This document shows positions 43,752-53,819 of a DNA stretch of 64,000 nucleotides, one piece after another. This DNA comes from Burkholderia sp. (lineage in GTDB: Bacteria; Pseudomonadota; Gammaproteobacteria; Burkholderiales; Burkholderiaceae): contig CP144361.1 in assembly GCA_040954445.1 (NCBI GenBank), forward strand, positions 1 through 64,000. Direction: 5' to 3'. The notes under the pieces are model-generated. The model saw nothing but the letters and a program-made list of their open reading frames with translations, had not been told where the DNA came from and ran no database searches. The translations under genes and the position numbers were made by a program. Numbering within the stretch: the stretch's first letter is position 1; every line of letters begins with the position of its first letter.

Positions 43752-44942
43752 ATGACGCTGCGAGGAATGCTATGGCTAGCCATGCTGTTCGCGATCGCCG
43801 TGTCACTCGCGACGGTCGGTCACTTCGATGGCGGGCAGGTGCTGATTGTCTACCCGCCGTATCGCGTCGACGTATCACTAAACCTGTTTATCGTCTCGTT
43901 TGTCGTGCTGTTCGTGGTGATCTACGCGCTCTTGCGCATCATGCGCAACATCTGGTGCATGCCGCAGCGGGTAGCCGCCTATCGCAAGCGGATGCGCTAC
44001 GAGAAGGCACATGCCTCGCTGCGCGAAGCGGTCGCCAATTTCTACGCTGGTCGTTTTTCGCGCGCAGAGAAGGCCGCTCGCGACGCACTGTTGGTCGACG
44101 ATAACCAGAGTGCGGCAGGCCTCATGGGCGCGGTCGCTGCGCATCGCATGCATGAGTACGCTCGCCGAGACGAATGGTTGGCCCGCGTCGATGCCAGCGA
44201 ATGGCAGGAAGCGCGCCTGTTGGCTACCGCCGACATGCTTGCCGAGGCGTGCGACGCTGAGGGCGCACTGGCTGCGCTGGCCGAGATGCAGGCCTCAGGC
44301 AGCAAGTGTATCCATGCCCAGCAGGTCGCGCTGCGCGCGCAACAGCAACTGAAGAACTGGGCCGAAGTGCTGAAGCTAACCAAGGAGCTGGAAAAGCGCG
44401 AGGCGTTGCATCCGAACGCCGTGGTGAAGATGCGCCAGCAAGCCGCCGAGCATCTGCTGCGCGACCATCGTCATGACGCTGATGCGCTGCTGGAAGCGTG
44501 GCAGTTACTGTCTGCTGCCGAGCGGCATTCGCCGCGGCTGGCCGATCTGGCCGCCAAATTGCTGATCGCGCTGGAGCGCCAGCCCGAGGCGCGCCACATC
44601 GTCGAGGACGCGCTGGCCTACAACTGGGATGCACGCCTGCTGCGCTGTTATCCCGATACAGCCAGCAGCGACGTACTTCCCCTGATCCAGAAGGCCGAAT
44701 CCTGGAAGCGCGATCATCCCGACGATGCCGAACTGCTGGTGGCCCTAGGTCGGCTTTGCCAGAGGCAGCAACTGTGGGGCAAGGCGCAGTCCTACCTAGA
44801 AGCGGCGCTGAAGCTGTCCGACAACGAGGGGCTGAAGGTTCACGTACATCGTGCTCTGGCCAGCTTGTTCGAGCATTTCGGCGACCAGGAGCAGGCCGCG
44901 CGCCACTACCGCGAAAGCGCGCTAGCGGCTCAGCTGGGCTAA
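43752..44942 (+). CDS. hemY: HemY-type tetrapyrrole-operon membrane/TPR protein
   Basis: 396 aa. Two N-terminal membrane helices (about residues 5-24 and 42-62) enclose GQVLIVYPPYRVDVSL, typical of proteobacterial HemY. A long helical, TPR-like cytoplasmic part follows (NFYAGRFSRAEKAARDALL, then ARLLATADMLAEA and ALKLSDNEGLKVHVHRALAS). Not the Gram-positive protoporphyrinogen oxidase of the same name. Thought to assist late haem synthesis at the membrane; mechanism unknown. 2-bp gap after hemDX. Intact. Confidence 0.93.
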   Translation: MTLRGMLWLAMLFAIAVSLATVGHFDGGQVLIVYPPYRVDVSLNLFIVSFVVLFVVIYALLRIMRNIWCMPQRVAAYRKRMRYEKAHASLREAVANFYAGRFSRAEKAARDALLVDDNQSAAGLMGAVAAHRMHEYARRDEWLARVDASEWQEARLLATADMLAEACDAEGALAALAEMQASGSKCIHAQQVALRAQQQLKNWAEVLKLTKELEKREALHPNAVVKMRQQAAEHLLRDHRHDADALLEAWQLLSAAERHSPRLADLAAKLLIALERQPEARHIVEDALAYNWDARLLRCYPDTASSDVLPLIQKAESWKRDHPDDAELLVALGRLCQRQQLWGKAQSYLEAALKLSDNEGLKVHVHRALASLFEHFGDQEQAARHYRESALAAQLG

Positions 44943-45022
44943 GAGGTTTGCACTTCGCGTTCTACCGTTTGCATTGTCAGGGCGGCTGTCGAGCGATAAT
45001 TCGCGCTCCAGGGGAGTTGTTG

Positions 45023-46145
45023 GGCGTTGTTGCATAAATCGAGCGAGATCCGTTGACGTTTACGCGCAACGGTCGCGGGGCCAGCCCCCTATCAAGTCAG
45101 ATTCCAGAGTAACTGCTTAATTTTTGACAAGAAAATGTGCAAGGACATACACAAGACAGGTGAGCCGAAGGCACGCTACCGTGTCAGGAATTGGGCGGCC
45201 TATAATGAAGGCCTGATCAACCGGGGGAACGTAACAATATGGATAGATGAAGCCGTCCTTGCCAGAATACCCGATGCCATACCCACACGTGGTCGCCCGT
45301 GTCTATACGGCGATACGCTGATTCAGACATTACTTGGCGTGAAGACCGTCTATCGACTAACGTTGCGCGCCCTGCAAGGTTTCACCCAAAGTCTGCGCGA
45401 TCTGGCCTTCCCGAGCTTGCCGGTGCCGAATTACACCACGCTCTGTCGCCGGGCGAAAACGCTTGATGTCGAACTGCCGATCCTTCGTGACAATGAACCG
45501 ATCCATCTGGTTGTCGACAGCACCGGTCTGAAGGTCTATGGAGAAGGTGAATGGAAGGTGCGCCAGCACGGCTACTCGAAGCGGCGCACGTGGCGTAAAG
45601 TCCATCTCGCGCTCAACGCGAATACAGGTCAAGTGCATGCCGCGCTAATGACGAATCAGAATGTGGCTGACGGTGATGCTCTGGCCAAGTTACTCGACCA
45701 GATTCCAGGCGACGAACAAATCGATGTCATTGGCGGTGATGGTGCCTACGACACCAAGCCATGCCATGCGGCCATTGCTGCACGCAGTGCTGTTCCTTCG
45801 ATTCCGCCACGCGAGAGTGCCGTTCATTGGCCAGCGGATATGCCCGGTGCGGCGTGGCGTAATGGCGCGGTTGATGCAATTGCCCGTGACGGTCGTCGAG
45901 AATGGAAGCAACACAGTGGCTACCACCGGCGATCGCTTGCCGAGAATGCGATGTATCGGTTCAAGACCCTCACCGGCCACTGTCTCTGGGCGCGTCACAT
46001 CGCCGCGCAAGCGACCGAGGTCTCCGTTCGCGTCGGCGTCATCAACCGCATGGCGGACCTCGCTCGTCCGCAATCCGTTCGTATCGCCTGAATTATGCCC
46101 GTCCGATGCCATTGCGTCCTCGCGCTCGATTTATGCAACAACGCC
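45023..46145 (+). mobile_element. IS903-group copy, intact transposase
   Basis: 1123 bp, both terminal repeats perfect. Flanks GAGTTGTTG and TTCCATTCT do not match. Joined tail-on to a reverse fragment (46146-47030), so the 2-kb block has left ends at both outer borders. Confidence 0.95.
45135..46091 (+). CDS. IS5-family (IS903 group) transposase, intact
   Basis: 318 aa, starting MCKDIHKTGEPK. Same motifs as the copy at 3659-4615 ([39 protein letters not shown]). Differences include DQIPGDEQ and PRESAVHW, so the two intact copies are not identical. The transposase most likely acts in trans on the shorter elements, since all share the ends. Confidence 0.95.
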   Translation: MCKDIHKTGEPKARYRVRNWAAYNEGLINRGNVTIWIDEAVLARIPDAIPTRGRPCLYGDTLIQTLLGVKTVYRLTLRALQGFTQSLRDLAFPSLPVPNYTTLCRRAKTLDVELPILRDNEPIHLVVDSTGLKVYGEGEWKVRQHGYSKRRTWRKVHLALNANTGQVHAALMTNQNVADGDALAKLLDQIPGDEQIDVIGGDGAYDTKPCHAAIAARSAVPSIPPRESAVHWPADMPGAAWRNGAVDAIARDGRREWKQHSGYHRRSLAENAMYRFKTLTGHCLWARHIAAQATEVSVRVGVINRMADLARPQSVRIA

Positions 46146-47030
46146 TTCCATTCTCGACGACCGTCACGGGCAATTGCATCAACCGCGCCATTACGCCACG
46201 CCGCACCGGGCATATCCGCTGGCCAATGAGCGGCACCCTCGCGTGGCGGAATCGAAGGAACAGCACTGCGTGCAGCAATGGCCGCATGGCATGGCTTGGT
46301 GTCGTAGGCACCGTCACCGCCGATGACATCGATTTGTTCTTCGCGTGGAATCTGGTCGAGCAACTTGGCCAGAGCGTCACCGTCAGCCACATTCTGATTC
46401 GTCATTAGCGCGGCATGCACTTGACCTGTATTCGCGTTGAGCGCGAGATGGACTTTACGCCACGTGCGCCGCTTCGAGTAGCCGTGCTGGCGCACCTTCC
46501 ATTCACCTTCTCCATAGACCTTCAGACCGGTGCTGTCGCCAACCAGATGGATCGGTTCATTGTCACGAAGGATCGGCAGTTCGACATCAAGCGTTTTTGC
46601 CCGGCGACAGAGCGTGGTGTAATTCGGCACCGGCAAGCTCGGGAAGGCCAAATCGCGCAGACTTTGGGTGAAACCTTGCAGGGCGCGCAAGGTCAGTCGA
46701 TAGACGGTCTTCACGCCAAGTAATGCCTGAATCAGCGTATCGCCGTATACACACGGGCGACCACGTGTGGGTATGGCATCGGGCATTCTGGCAAGGACGG
46801 CTTCATCTATCCATATTGTTACGTTCCCCCGGCTGATCAGGCCTTCATTATAGGCTGCCCAATTCCTGACACGGTAGCGTGCCTTCGGCTCACCTGTCTT
46901 GTGTATGTCCTTGCACATTTTCTTGTCAAAAATTAAGCAGTTACTCTGGAATCTGAGTTGATAGGGGGCTGGCCCCGCGATCGTTGCGCGTAAACGTCAA
47001 CGGATCTCGCTCGATTTATGCAACAACGCC
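46146..47030 (-). mobile_element. IS903-group fragment lacking right end
   Basis: Reverse orientation, from the GRREWK codons to a complete left repeat. The transposase N-terminal 75% is in frame from 46918 with the first two Asp motifs (VGDSTGLK has Gly in place of Val), then runs into the right end of the neighbouring copy. Confidence 0.9.
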
Positions 47031-47093
47031 GTGCCAGTCAATCAGCATCTTTCCAGGCTCTTAGCCATCGAGTCGAAGAAACAGGCGCGGCGC

Positions 47094-47951
47094 TCAGGCG
47101 GCGGCACCGGGCCAATCGTGCAGCGTGTAGGGCAGCGCGCGTTTATGGCGCGTCGCGTCGTGGAAACGCAGTACCGTCTCGTAGACGTAGTCGGCCACCG
47201 GCTTGCCCTCCAGGAAATCGTCAATCTGGTCGTAAGTCACGCCGTAGGCGGTCTCGTCGGGCAGCAGCTGGCGCAGCGCCTCGAGGTCGGCAGTCGGCAC
47301 CTTCATCACTAGCGCATCGGCGCCGCCCAGGTGACGCGCCACCGCACGGACGCGGCGCTTGGTCAGGCCGGCCAGCGGCAGGATGTCTGCGCCACCGTCG
47401 CCGAACTTGGTGAAGAAGCCCATCAGCGATTCGGCTGCGTGATCGGTGCCAATCACGAGGCCGTAGCGCGCGCCAGCCACCGCGTACTGTGCGATCATGC
47501 GTTCGCGTGCCTTGATGTTTCCGTGCACGAAGTCTTGCTGCGCCTCGTCACGGAACACCAGGCCGCTGGCGATAGTAGCGGCCAGCATGCCGTCGGCGGC
47601 GGGCCTGACATTAAGCGTCAGATTTTCGTCGGCAGCCACGAAGGCCAGCGCACGCTGCGCGCTTTCCTCGTCGCGCTGTACGCCGTAGGGTAGGCGCATC
47701 GCGATGAAGCGTGCGTCGTAGCCGCTCGTACGCAGGCGCTCGACAGCCAGTTGCGCGAGACGACCGGCAGTCGACGAGTCGACGCCGCCGCTGATCCCGA
47801 GTACATAGGTGGACAGGCCTGTCGAGCGCAGGTAGCCGGCTAGGAAGCCGATACGGCGCTCAGCTTCCTCGGCGGCGTCGAAGTTCGGTGCCACCAGCAG
47901 TTCAGCGGCAATTGTGCGCTGTCGAGCGGCATAATTGGGACGGGTTATCAC
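47094..47951 (-). CDS. nadE: NH3-dependent NAD+ synthetase
   Basis: Converts deamido-NAD to NAD+ with ATP and ammonia. 285 aa, the short ammonia-using type without a glutaminase domain. PP-loop LGISGGVDSSTAGRLAQ near 51-67, RMIAQYAVAGARYGLVIGTD, FTKFGDGGADILPLAGLTK, RHKRALPYTLHDWP at the C-terminus. Start at 47951 (MITRPNYAARQR). IS copies lie on both sides (63 bp and ~100 bp away), making it a single-gene island. Intact. Confidence 0.95.
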   Translation of the reverse strand: MITRPNYAARQRTIAAELLVAPNFDAAEEAERRIGFLAGYLRSTGLSTYVLGISGGVDSSTAGRLAQLAVERLRTSGYDARFIAMRLPYGVQRDEESAQRALAFVAADENLTLNVRPAADGMLAATIASGLVFRDEAQQDFVHGNIKARERMIAQYAVAGARYGLVIGTDHAAESLMGFFTKFGDGGADILPLAGLTKRRVRAVARHLGGADALVMKVPTADLEALRQLLPDETAYGVTYDQIDDFLEGKPVADYVYETVLRFHDATRHKRALPYTLHDWPGAAA

Positions 47952-48049
47952 GGCGGTGTAGTTCTCCGGAAGATGGATCGGTCAGAGGTGCGTCATAAGC
48001 GCGATTACGCTAGGCCGGCGCAATCACGGGGCCGGGAAACGGCGCGAGT

Positions 48050-48251
48050 GGCGTTGTTGCATAAATCGAGCGAGATCCGTTGACGTTTACGCGCAACGGT
48101 CGCGGGGCCAGCCTCCTATCAAGTCAGATTCCAGAGTAATTGCCTAATTTTTGCCAAGAAAATGCGCAAGGACATACACAAGAAAGGTGAGCCGAAGGCA
48201 CGCTACCGTGTCAGGAATTGGGCGGCCTATAATGCAGGCCTGTTCAACCGG
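48050..48251 (+). mobile_element. IS903-group left-end fragment
   Basis: First ~200 bp of a copy, ending in the GLFNRG codons where a reverse copy begins. Confidence 0.88.
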
Positions 48252-49376
48252 GGCGTTGTTGCATAAATCGAGTATGAGGACGCAATAGCATCGACGGGAT
48301 AATTTCAGGCGATACGAACAGATTGCGGACGAGCGAGGTCCGCCATACGGTTGATGACTCCGACGCGAACGGAGACCTCGGCCGCCTGCGAGTCGATGTG
48401 ACGCGCCTAGAGACAGTTGCCGGTGAGGGTCTTGAACCGATACATCGCATTCTCGGCAAGCGATCGCCGGTGGTATCCACTTTCTTGCTTCCATTCTCGA
48501 CGACCGTCACGGGCAATTGCATCAACCGCGCCATTACGCCACGCCGCACCCGGGCATATCCGCTGGCCAATGAGCGGCACCCTCGCGTGGCGGAATCGAA
48601 GGAATAGCACTGCGTGCAGCAATGGCCGCATGGGGCATAGCTTGGTGTCGTAGGCACCATCACCGCCGATGACATCGATTTGTTCTTCGCGTGGAATCTG
48701 GTCGAGCAACTTGGCCAGAGCGTCACCGTCAGCCACATTCTGATTCGTCATTAGCGCGGCATGCACTTGACCCGTATTCGCGTTGAGCGCGAGATGGACT
48801 TTACGCCACGTGCGCCGCTTCGAGTAGCCGTGCTGGCGCACCTTCCATTCACCTTCTCCATAGACCTTCAGACCGGTGCTGTCGACAACCAGATGGATCG
48901 GTTCATTGTCACGAAGGATCGGCAGTTTGACATCAAGCGTTTTTGCCCGGCGACAAAGCGTGGTGTAATTCGGCACCGGCAAGATCGGGAAGGCCAGATC
49001 GAGCAGACTTTGGGTGAAACGTTGCAGGGCGCGCAACGTCCGTCGATAGACGGTCTTCACGCCAAGTAATGCCTGAATCAGCGTATCGCCGTATAGACAC
49101 GGGCGACCACGTGCGGGTATGGCATCGGGTATTTTGGCAAAGACGGCTTCATCTATCCATATTGTTACGTTCCCCCGGTTGATCAGGCCTGCATTATAGG
49201 CCGCCCAATTCCTGACACGGTAGCGTGTCTTCGGCTTACCTGTCTTGTGTATGTCCTTGCGCATTTTCTTGGCAAAAAATAGGCAGTTACTCTGGAATCT
49301 GATTTGATAGGGGGTTGGCCCCGTGACCGTTGCGCGTAAACGTCAACAGATCTCGCTCGATTTATGCAACAACGCC
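48252..49376 (-). mobile_element. IS903-group copy, dead transposase
   Basis: Full length. The transposase starts at 49264. An indel near 48633 shifts the frame after GAYDTK and a second near 48551 restores it before AAWRNG, so about 28 residues are foreign. A TAG after GNCL (near 48408) removes the last ~35 residues. Flanks TTCAACCGG and GCGCAAAGC do not match. Confidence 0.9.
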
Positions 49377-49402
49377 GCGCAAAGCATAAACAAAATTCCC
49401 AG

Positions 49403-49431
49403 AAAACCGCCGGCAAACCCGGCGGTTTTTT
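49403..49431 (+). terminator. Rho-independent terminator
   Basis: AAAACCGCCGG, loop CAAAC, CCGGCGGTTTTTT. It is strong and probably belonged to a gene upstream that has been lost to the IS. It lies about 115 bp before aroG, so it also shields aroG from IS transcription. The A-run on the other side may make it bidirectional. Confidence 0.85.
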
Positions 49432-49547
49432 CGTCCCGCCGGTTCCGCAGTCCGGCTCCCAATGAACACCGACCGCCCCAAACTATACAGATATCCACAA
49501 GGACCGAACGCGCGCACGAACCTGCGACGCCACACTGGAGAACAAGC

Positions 49548-50624
49548 ATGCTCCCATATAACACCGACGACGTCCGTATCCGTGCACTGAAGGAGCTGAC
49601 GCCGCCCGACCACCTGATCCGCGAATTCCCCTGCTCGGCCGCCGTGGCGAAGCTAATCTACTCGACGCGCCGCTCGCTGCACCGGATCCTGCACGGCAGG
49701 GACGATCGTCTGGTGGCAGTGATCGGCCCCTGCTCGATCCACGATCCCGCAGCCGCCGTTGACTACGCGAAGAAGCTGATCGAGCTACGCCACCAGCATT
49801 GCGAAGACCTCGAGATCGTGATGCGCGTCTATTTCGAGAAGCCCCGTACCACGGTGGGCTGGAAGGGCCTCATCAATGATCCGTACCTAGACAACAGCTT
49901 CAAGATCAACGAAGGCCTGCGCGCCGCGCGAGAGCTACTGCTGCAGCTCAACGAACTGGGCCTGCCGGCCGGCACCGAATTCCTCGACATGATCAGCCCG
50001 CAGTACATCGCCGACCTAGTCTCGTGGGGCGCGATCGGCGCGCGTACTACGGAATCGCAGGTGCACCGCGAGCTGGCTTCGGGCCTATCCTGCCCCGTCG
50101 GCTTCAAGAACGGCACCGACGGCAACGTCAAGATTGCGGTCGACGCGATCAAAGCCGCTTCGCAGCCGCACCATTTCCTGTCAGTCACCAAGAGCGGCCA
50201 CTCGGCGATCGTCTCGACCGCCGGTAATGAGGACTGCCATGTCATCCTGCGCGGCGGCAAGGTACCGAACTACGACGCCGACAGCGTCAACGTCGCTTGC
50301 GCAGATATCGTCAAGACCGGCCTCGCCGCGCGCCTCATGATCGATGCGAGCCATGCCAACAGCTCGAAGAAGCACAAGAACCAGGTTTTTGTATGCGGCG
50401 ATATCGCCCACCAGCTTGCCGCCGGCGACGAGCGTATCGTCGGCGTGATGGTCGAGTCGCACCTGGTGGGTGGGCGCCAGGACCTCACGCCGGGCTGCCA
50501 GCTGACCTACGGCCAAAGCATCACCGATGCCTGTATCGGCTGGAACGAGAGCGTCAAGGTGCTCGAAGGTCTCGCCGAAGCGGCGCGCGCACGCCGCGTT
50601 GCCACGCGGCAGCGGCAACTCTGA
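49548..50624 (+). CDS. aroG: 3-deoxy-7-phosphoheptulonate (DAHP) synthase, class I
   Basis: Condenses phosphoenolpyruvate and erythrose 4-phosphate, the entry to the shikimate pathway. 358 aa, E. coli AroG/F/H type: AVIGPCSIHDPAAA, MRVYFEKPRTTVGWKGL, GAIGARTTESQ, GFKNGTDGN, SHANSSKKHKNQ (metal His region), CIGWNES near the end. The ATG at 49548 is preceded by CTGGAGAACAAGC; the open frame back to the IS is leader. In Burkholderia aroG commonly lies next to tldD; here the two are 1.7 kb apart, in opposite orientation, with an IS and a relic between. Which feedback type it is cannot be told. Confidence 0.95.
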   Translation: MLPYNTDDVRIRALKELTPPDHLIREFPCSAAVAKLIYSTRRSLHRILHGRDDRLVAVIGPCSIHDPAAAVDYAKKLIELRHQHCEDLEIVMRVYFEKPRTTVGWKGLINDPYLDNSFKINEGLRAARELLLQLNELGLPAGTEFLDMISPQYIADLVSWGAIGARTTESQVHRELASGLSCPVGFKNGTDGNVKIAVDAIKAASQPHHFLSVTKSGHSAIVSTAGNEDCHVILRGGKVPNYDADSVNVACADIVKTGLAARLMIDASHANSSKKHKNQVFVCGDIAHQLAAGDERIVGVMVESHLVGGRQDLTPGCQLTYGQSITDACIGWNESVKVLEGLAEAARARRVATRQRQL

Positions 50625-50766
50625 TGCCGTGACGCACCGGTTCAGCTTGGGGGCCAACACGTGGATGAACGAGAATCGCCCTGACGTGCTGTTGGCCGCT
50701 CAAGCAATTGATTTTTTGACGGCTTTCCGACGCCGGGGTTTCAGGCCAGCGGAGTCGTAGACGCGC
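50625..50766. other. Spacer after aroG
   Basis: No feature recognised between the aroG stop and the end of the minus-strand relic. Confidence 0.4.
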
Positions 50767-51018
50767 TCACTCGATCGCGCCTGAACTGAAGATCTCAATG
50801 TGCAAGCGCTCCTGCGCGCTACTGAGCGTCACCAGGGCATTGCGCTGCGCCGGTAGCTCGGGCCGCAGAGACAGTAGTCGGCATCAGGCCGGATCATCGC
50901 GCTCAGCAGCTCGGGCGTGCGACGACCTTCGTGCGCGTGATCTCCGCCGGGCTTGTCGGCCCGACCCTTTAGCTCGTAGACCAGGCGCATCGGGCGCATC
51001 GCGTTCGCATGGCATGGC
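50767..51018 (-). pseudogene. relic of a flavohemoglobin-type reductase C-terminus
   Basis: Minus strand: MRLVYELKGRADKPGGDHAH, then LLSAMIRPDADYCLCGP, a one-base shift, ELPAQRNALVTLSSAQERLH and IEIFSSGAIE with a TGA at 50767. The order of the DYYLCGP-like NAD-site motif and the ERIHxExFGS-like end is that of flavohemoglobin (nitric oxide dioxygenase) and related ferredoxin-NADP reductases. Only about 80 codons remain; the rest is removed by the IS at 51021. Identity is moderately supported. Confidence 0.6.
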
Positions 51019-51020
51019 GC

Positions 51021-52144
51021 GGCGTTGTTGCATAAATCGAGCGCAAGCCGTTGACGTTTACGCGCAACGCTCGTCGGCCAGCCCCCTATCAAGTCAGATT
51101 TCAAGGTAACTGCCTAATTTTTTCCAAGAAAAATGCGCAAGGACATACACAAGACAAGTGAGCCGAAGGCACGCGCTACCATGTCAGGAATTGGGCAGCT
51201 TATAATGCAGGCCTGATCAACCGGGGGAACGTGACGATATGGATAGATGAAGCCATCCTTGCCAGAATACCCGACGCCATACCCACACGTGGTCGCCCGT
51301 GTTTATGCGGCGATGCGCTCATTCAGGCATTACTTGGCGTGAAGACTGTCTATCGACTGACGTTGCGCGCCCTGCAAGGTTTCACCCAAAGTCTACGCGA
51401 TTTGGCCTTTCCAAGCTTGCCGGTGCCGAATTACACCACGCTCTGTCGCCGGGCAAAAACGCTTGATGTCGAACTGCCGATCTTTCGCGACAACGAACCG
51501 ATCCATCTGGTTATCGACAGCACCGGTCTGAAGAGGTCTATGGCGACGGTGAATGGAAGGTGCGCCAGCACGGCTACTCGAAGCGACGCACCTGGCGTAA
51601 AGTCCATCTCGCGCTCAACGCAAATACGGGTCAAGTGCATGCCGCGCTAATGACGAATCAGAATGTGGCTGATGGTGATGCTCTGGCCAAGTTGCTCGAC
51701 CAGATTCCACGCGAAGAACAAATCGCTGTCATCGGCGGTGAAGGTGCCTACGACACCAAGCCATGCCATGCGGCCATTGCTGCACGCGCAGTGCTATGCC
51801 TTGGATTCCGCCACGCGAGGGTGCCGCTCATTGGCCAGCGGATATGCCCGGTGCGGCGTGGCGTAATGGCGCGGTTGATGCAATTGCCCGTGACGGTCGT
51901 CGAGAATGGAAGCAACACAGTGGCTACCACCGGCGATCGCTTGCCGAGAATGCGATGTATCGGTTCAAGACCCTCACCGGCAACTGTCTTTGGGCGCGTC
52001 ACATCGCCTCGCAGACGTCCGAGGTTGCCGTTCGCGGCGGCGTCATCAACCGTATGGCGGACTTCGCTCGTCTGCAATCCGTTCGTATCGCCTGATTATG
52101 CCCGTAGATGCGGCGTCCTCACGCTCGATTTATGCAACAACGCC
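51021..52144 (+). mobile_element. IS903-group copy, frameshifted transposase
   Basis: Full length with two +2 shifts (CTGAAGAGGTCTATGG near 51530, GCACGCGCAGTGC near 51785). The transposase is thus in three frames. The left flank GCATGGCGC and right flank GCCGCATGG share only part. Confidence 0.9.
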
Positions 52145-52329
52145 GCCGCATGGTGCCAGAGCGCGTCGTTGAGCTAGTCGCGGAACGCGTGGACGCGCCC
52201 AGAACGGGGGGCAGACATGCAGGAAATGGAGAAAGCCCTACAGGGGTCTATACCCAGGTGTACGGACAATGCAAGCGGGGGGCGATGAAAACGGGAATGA
52301 TCCGCGTTCGCTCAAGATTGCCAGCGGAT
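52145..52329. other. Spacer downstream of tldD
   Basis: 185 bp without a recognised gene, repeat or terminator. Confidence 0.4.
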
Positions 52330-53796
52330 TCAGGCTGTTCCGCCGACCGTCATTGAGTCGATCCGTAGCGTCGGCTGGCCGACCCCAACCGGCACGCTCT
52401 GGCCCTCCTTGCCGCATACGCCGATGCCCCAATCGAGCTTCATGTCGTTGCCGATCATGCTGACGTACTTGAGCGCTTCCGGGCCGCTGCCAATCAGGGT
52501 AGCACCCTTGACCGGATAGGTGATCTTGCCGTTCTCGATCATGTAGGCCTCAGCGGTTGAGAACACGAACTTGCCGTTGGTGATGTCGACCTGGCCGCCG
52601 CCGAAGTTCACCGCATACAGGCCGTTCTTGACCGAGGCGATGATTTCCTTCGGGTCCTTGTCGCCGTTGAGCATGTAGGTGTTGGTCATGCGCGGTATCG
52701 GCAGCGCTGCGTAGGATTCTCGACGCGCGTTGCCGGTCACTGGCATATTCATCAGGCGGGCGTTCAGCGTGTCCTGGATGTAGCCCTTTAGAATCCCGTC
52801 CTCGATCAGCGTGGTGCACTGGGTCGGGTTGCCCTCATCGTCGATGTTAAGCGAGCCGCGGCGGTTCGGCAGGGTGCCGTCGTCGACCACGGTCACGCCC
52901 TTGGCGGCCACCTGCTCGCCGATCCGACCGGAAAAGGCCGACGAGCCTTTACGGTTGCAGTCGCCCTCTAGGCCATGGCCAATCGCTTCATGTAGCAGTA
53001 CGCCGGGCCAGCCCGGGCCGAGCACCACCGTCATCGTGCCGGCCGGGGCCGGTCGCGCATCGAGGTTGACCAGCGCCGCGTGCACCGCGCTATCGACATA
53101 CTGCGACAGCACCTCATCGCTGAAGTAGCCGAAGTCGAAACGACCGCCACCGCCGCTCGAGCCGATCTCACGACGGTCGTTTTGCTCTGCAATCACCGTC
53201 ACCGAGACGCGCACCAGCGGCAGAATGTCGGCCGCCAGCGCGCCGTCACTGCGCGCCACCAGCACCACGTCGTATTCGCCGGCCATACCCGCCATCACCT
53301 GGGTGATGCGCGGGTCTCGACCGCGCGCCATCTGCTCAATACGCTCTAACAACTTGACCTTGGCGGTCGCGTTGAGCGACGAGAGTGGGTCGGACGGCAG
53401 GTAGAGATCGCGGCCCGCCACCCCCGTCAGCGAGGAGGCCACTTGAATCTTGTGGCGCCCACCACCAGCCGCCGTGATCGCCTTGGTGGCGCTGGTGGCC
53501 TGGCGGATCGCCTCAGTGGAGAGGGCGTCAGAATAGGCGAAGGCGGTTCGATCGTCCGCCACGGTGCGTATGCCTACGCCCTGGTCGATGCTAAAGCTGC
53601 CCGACTTGACGATCCCTTCCTCCAGGCTCCAGGCCTCGCTGCGGGTGGCCTGAAAGTACAGGTCCGCATAGTCGACGCGATGCGTGAAGATCTCGGAGAG
53701 CGTACGCGTAAGCAGGGATTCGTCGAGTCCGTAGGGTGTGAGCAGGATGTCTTTGGCGGAGGCGAGATTGTGGATGCAGGGTTCGATGATGTTCAT
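52330..53796 (-). CDS. tldD: TldD metalloprotease subunit
   Basis: With TldE (PmbA) it forms a zinc protease that degrades unfolded peptides and matures modified peptides such as microcins, and was linked to CcdA decay. 488 aa. The metal-binding HExxxH lies in LLHEAIGHGLEGD near residue 268. N-terminal EEGIVKSGSFSIDQGVGIRT and the C-terminal TNTYMLNGDKDPKEIIASVK, then GNDMKLDWGIGVCGKEGQSV, are typical. Start 53796 (MNIIEPCIHN). Its partner gene is not in the window. It belongs to the ancestral series yhdP, nitrilase, tldD on this strand, now split by an IS. Intact. Confidence 0.96.
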   Translation of the reverse strand: MNIIEPCIHNLASAKDILLTPYGLDESLLTRTLSEIFTHRVDYADLYFQATRSEAWSLEEGIVKSGSFSIDQGVGIRTVADDRTAFAYSDALSTEAIRQATSATKAITAAGGGRHKIQVASSLTGVAGRDLYLPSDPLSSLNATAKVKLLERIEQMARGRDPRITQVMAGMAGEYDVVLVARSDGALAADILPLVRVSVTVIAEQNDRREIGSSGGGGRFDFGYFSDEVLSQYVDSAVHAALVNLDARPAPAGTMTVVLGPGWPGVLLHEAIGHGLEGDCNRKGSSAFSGRIGEQVAAKGVTVVDDGTLPNRRGSLNIDDEGNPTQCTTLIEDGILKGYIQDTLNARLMNMPVTGNARRESYAALPIPRMTNTYMLNGDKDPKEIIASVKNGLYAVNFGGGQVDITNGKFVFSTAEAYMIENGKITYPVKGATLIGSGPEALKYVSMIGNDMKLDWGIGVCGKEGQSVPVGVGQPTLRIDSMTVGGTA

Positions 53797-53819
53797 GCGA
53801 TATCAGGATTGTTGACAGG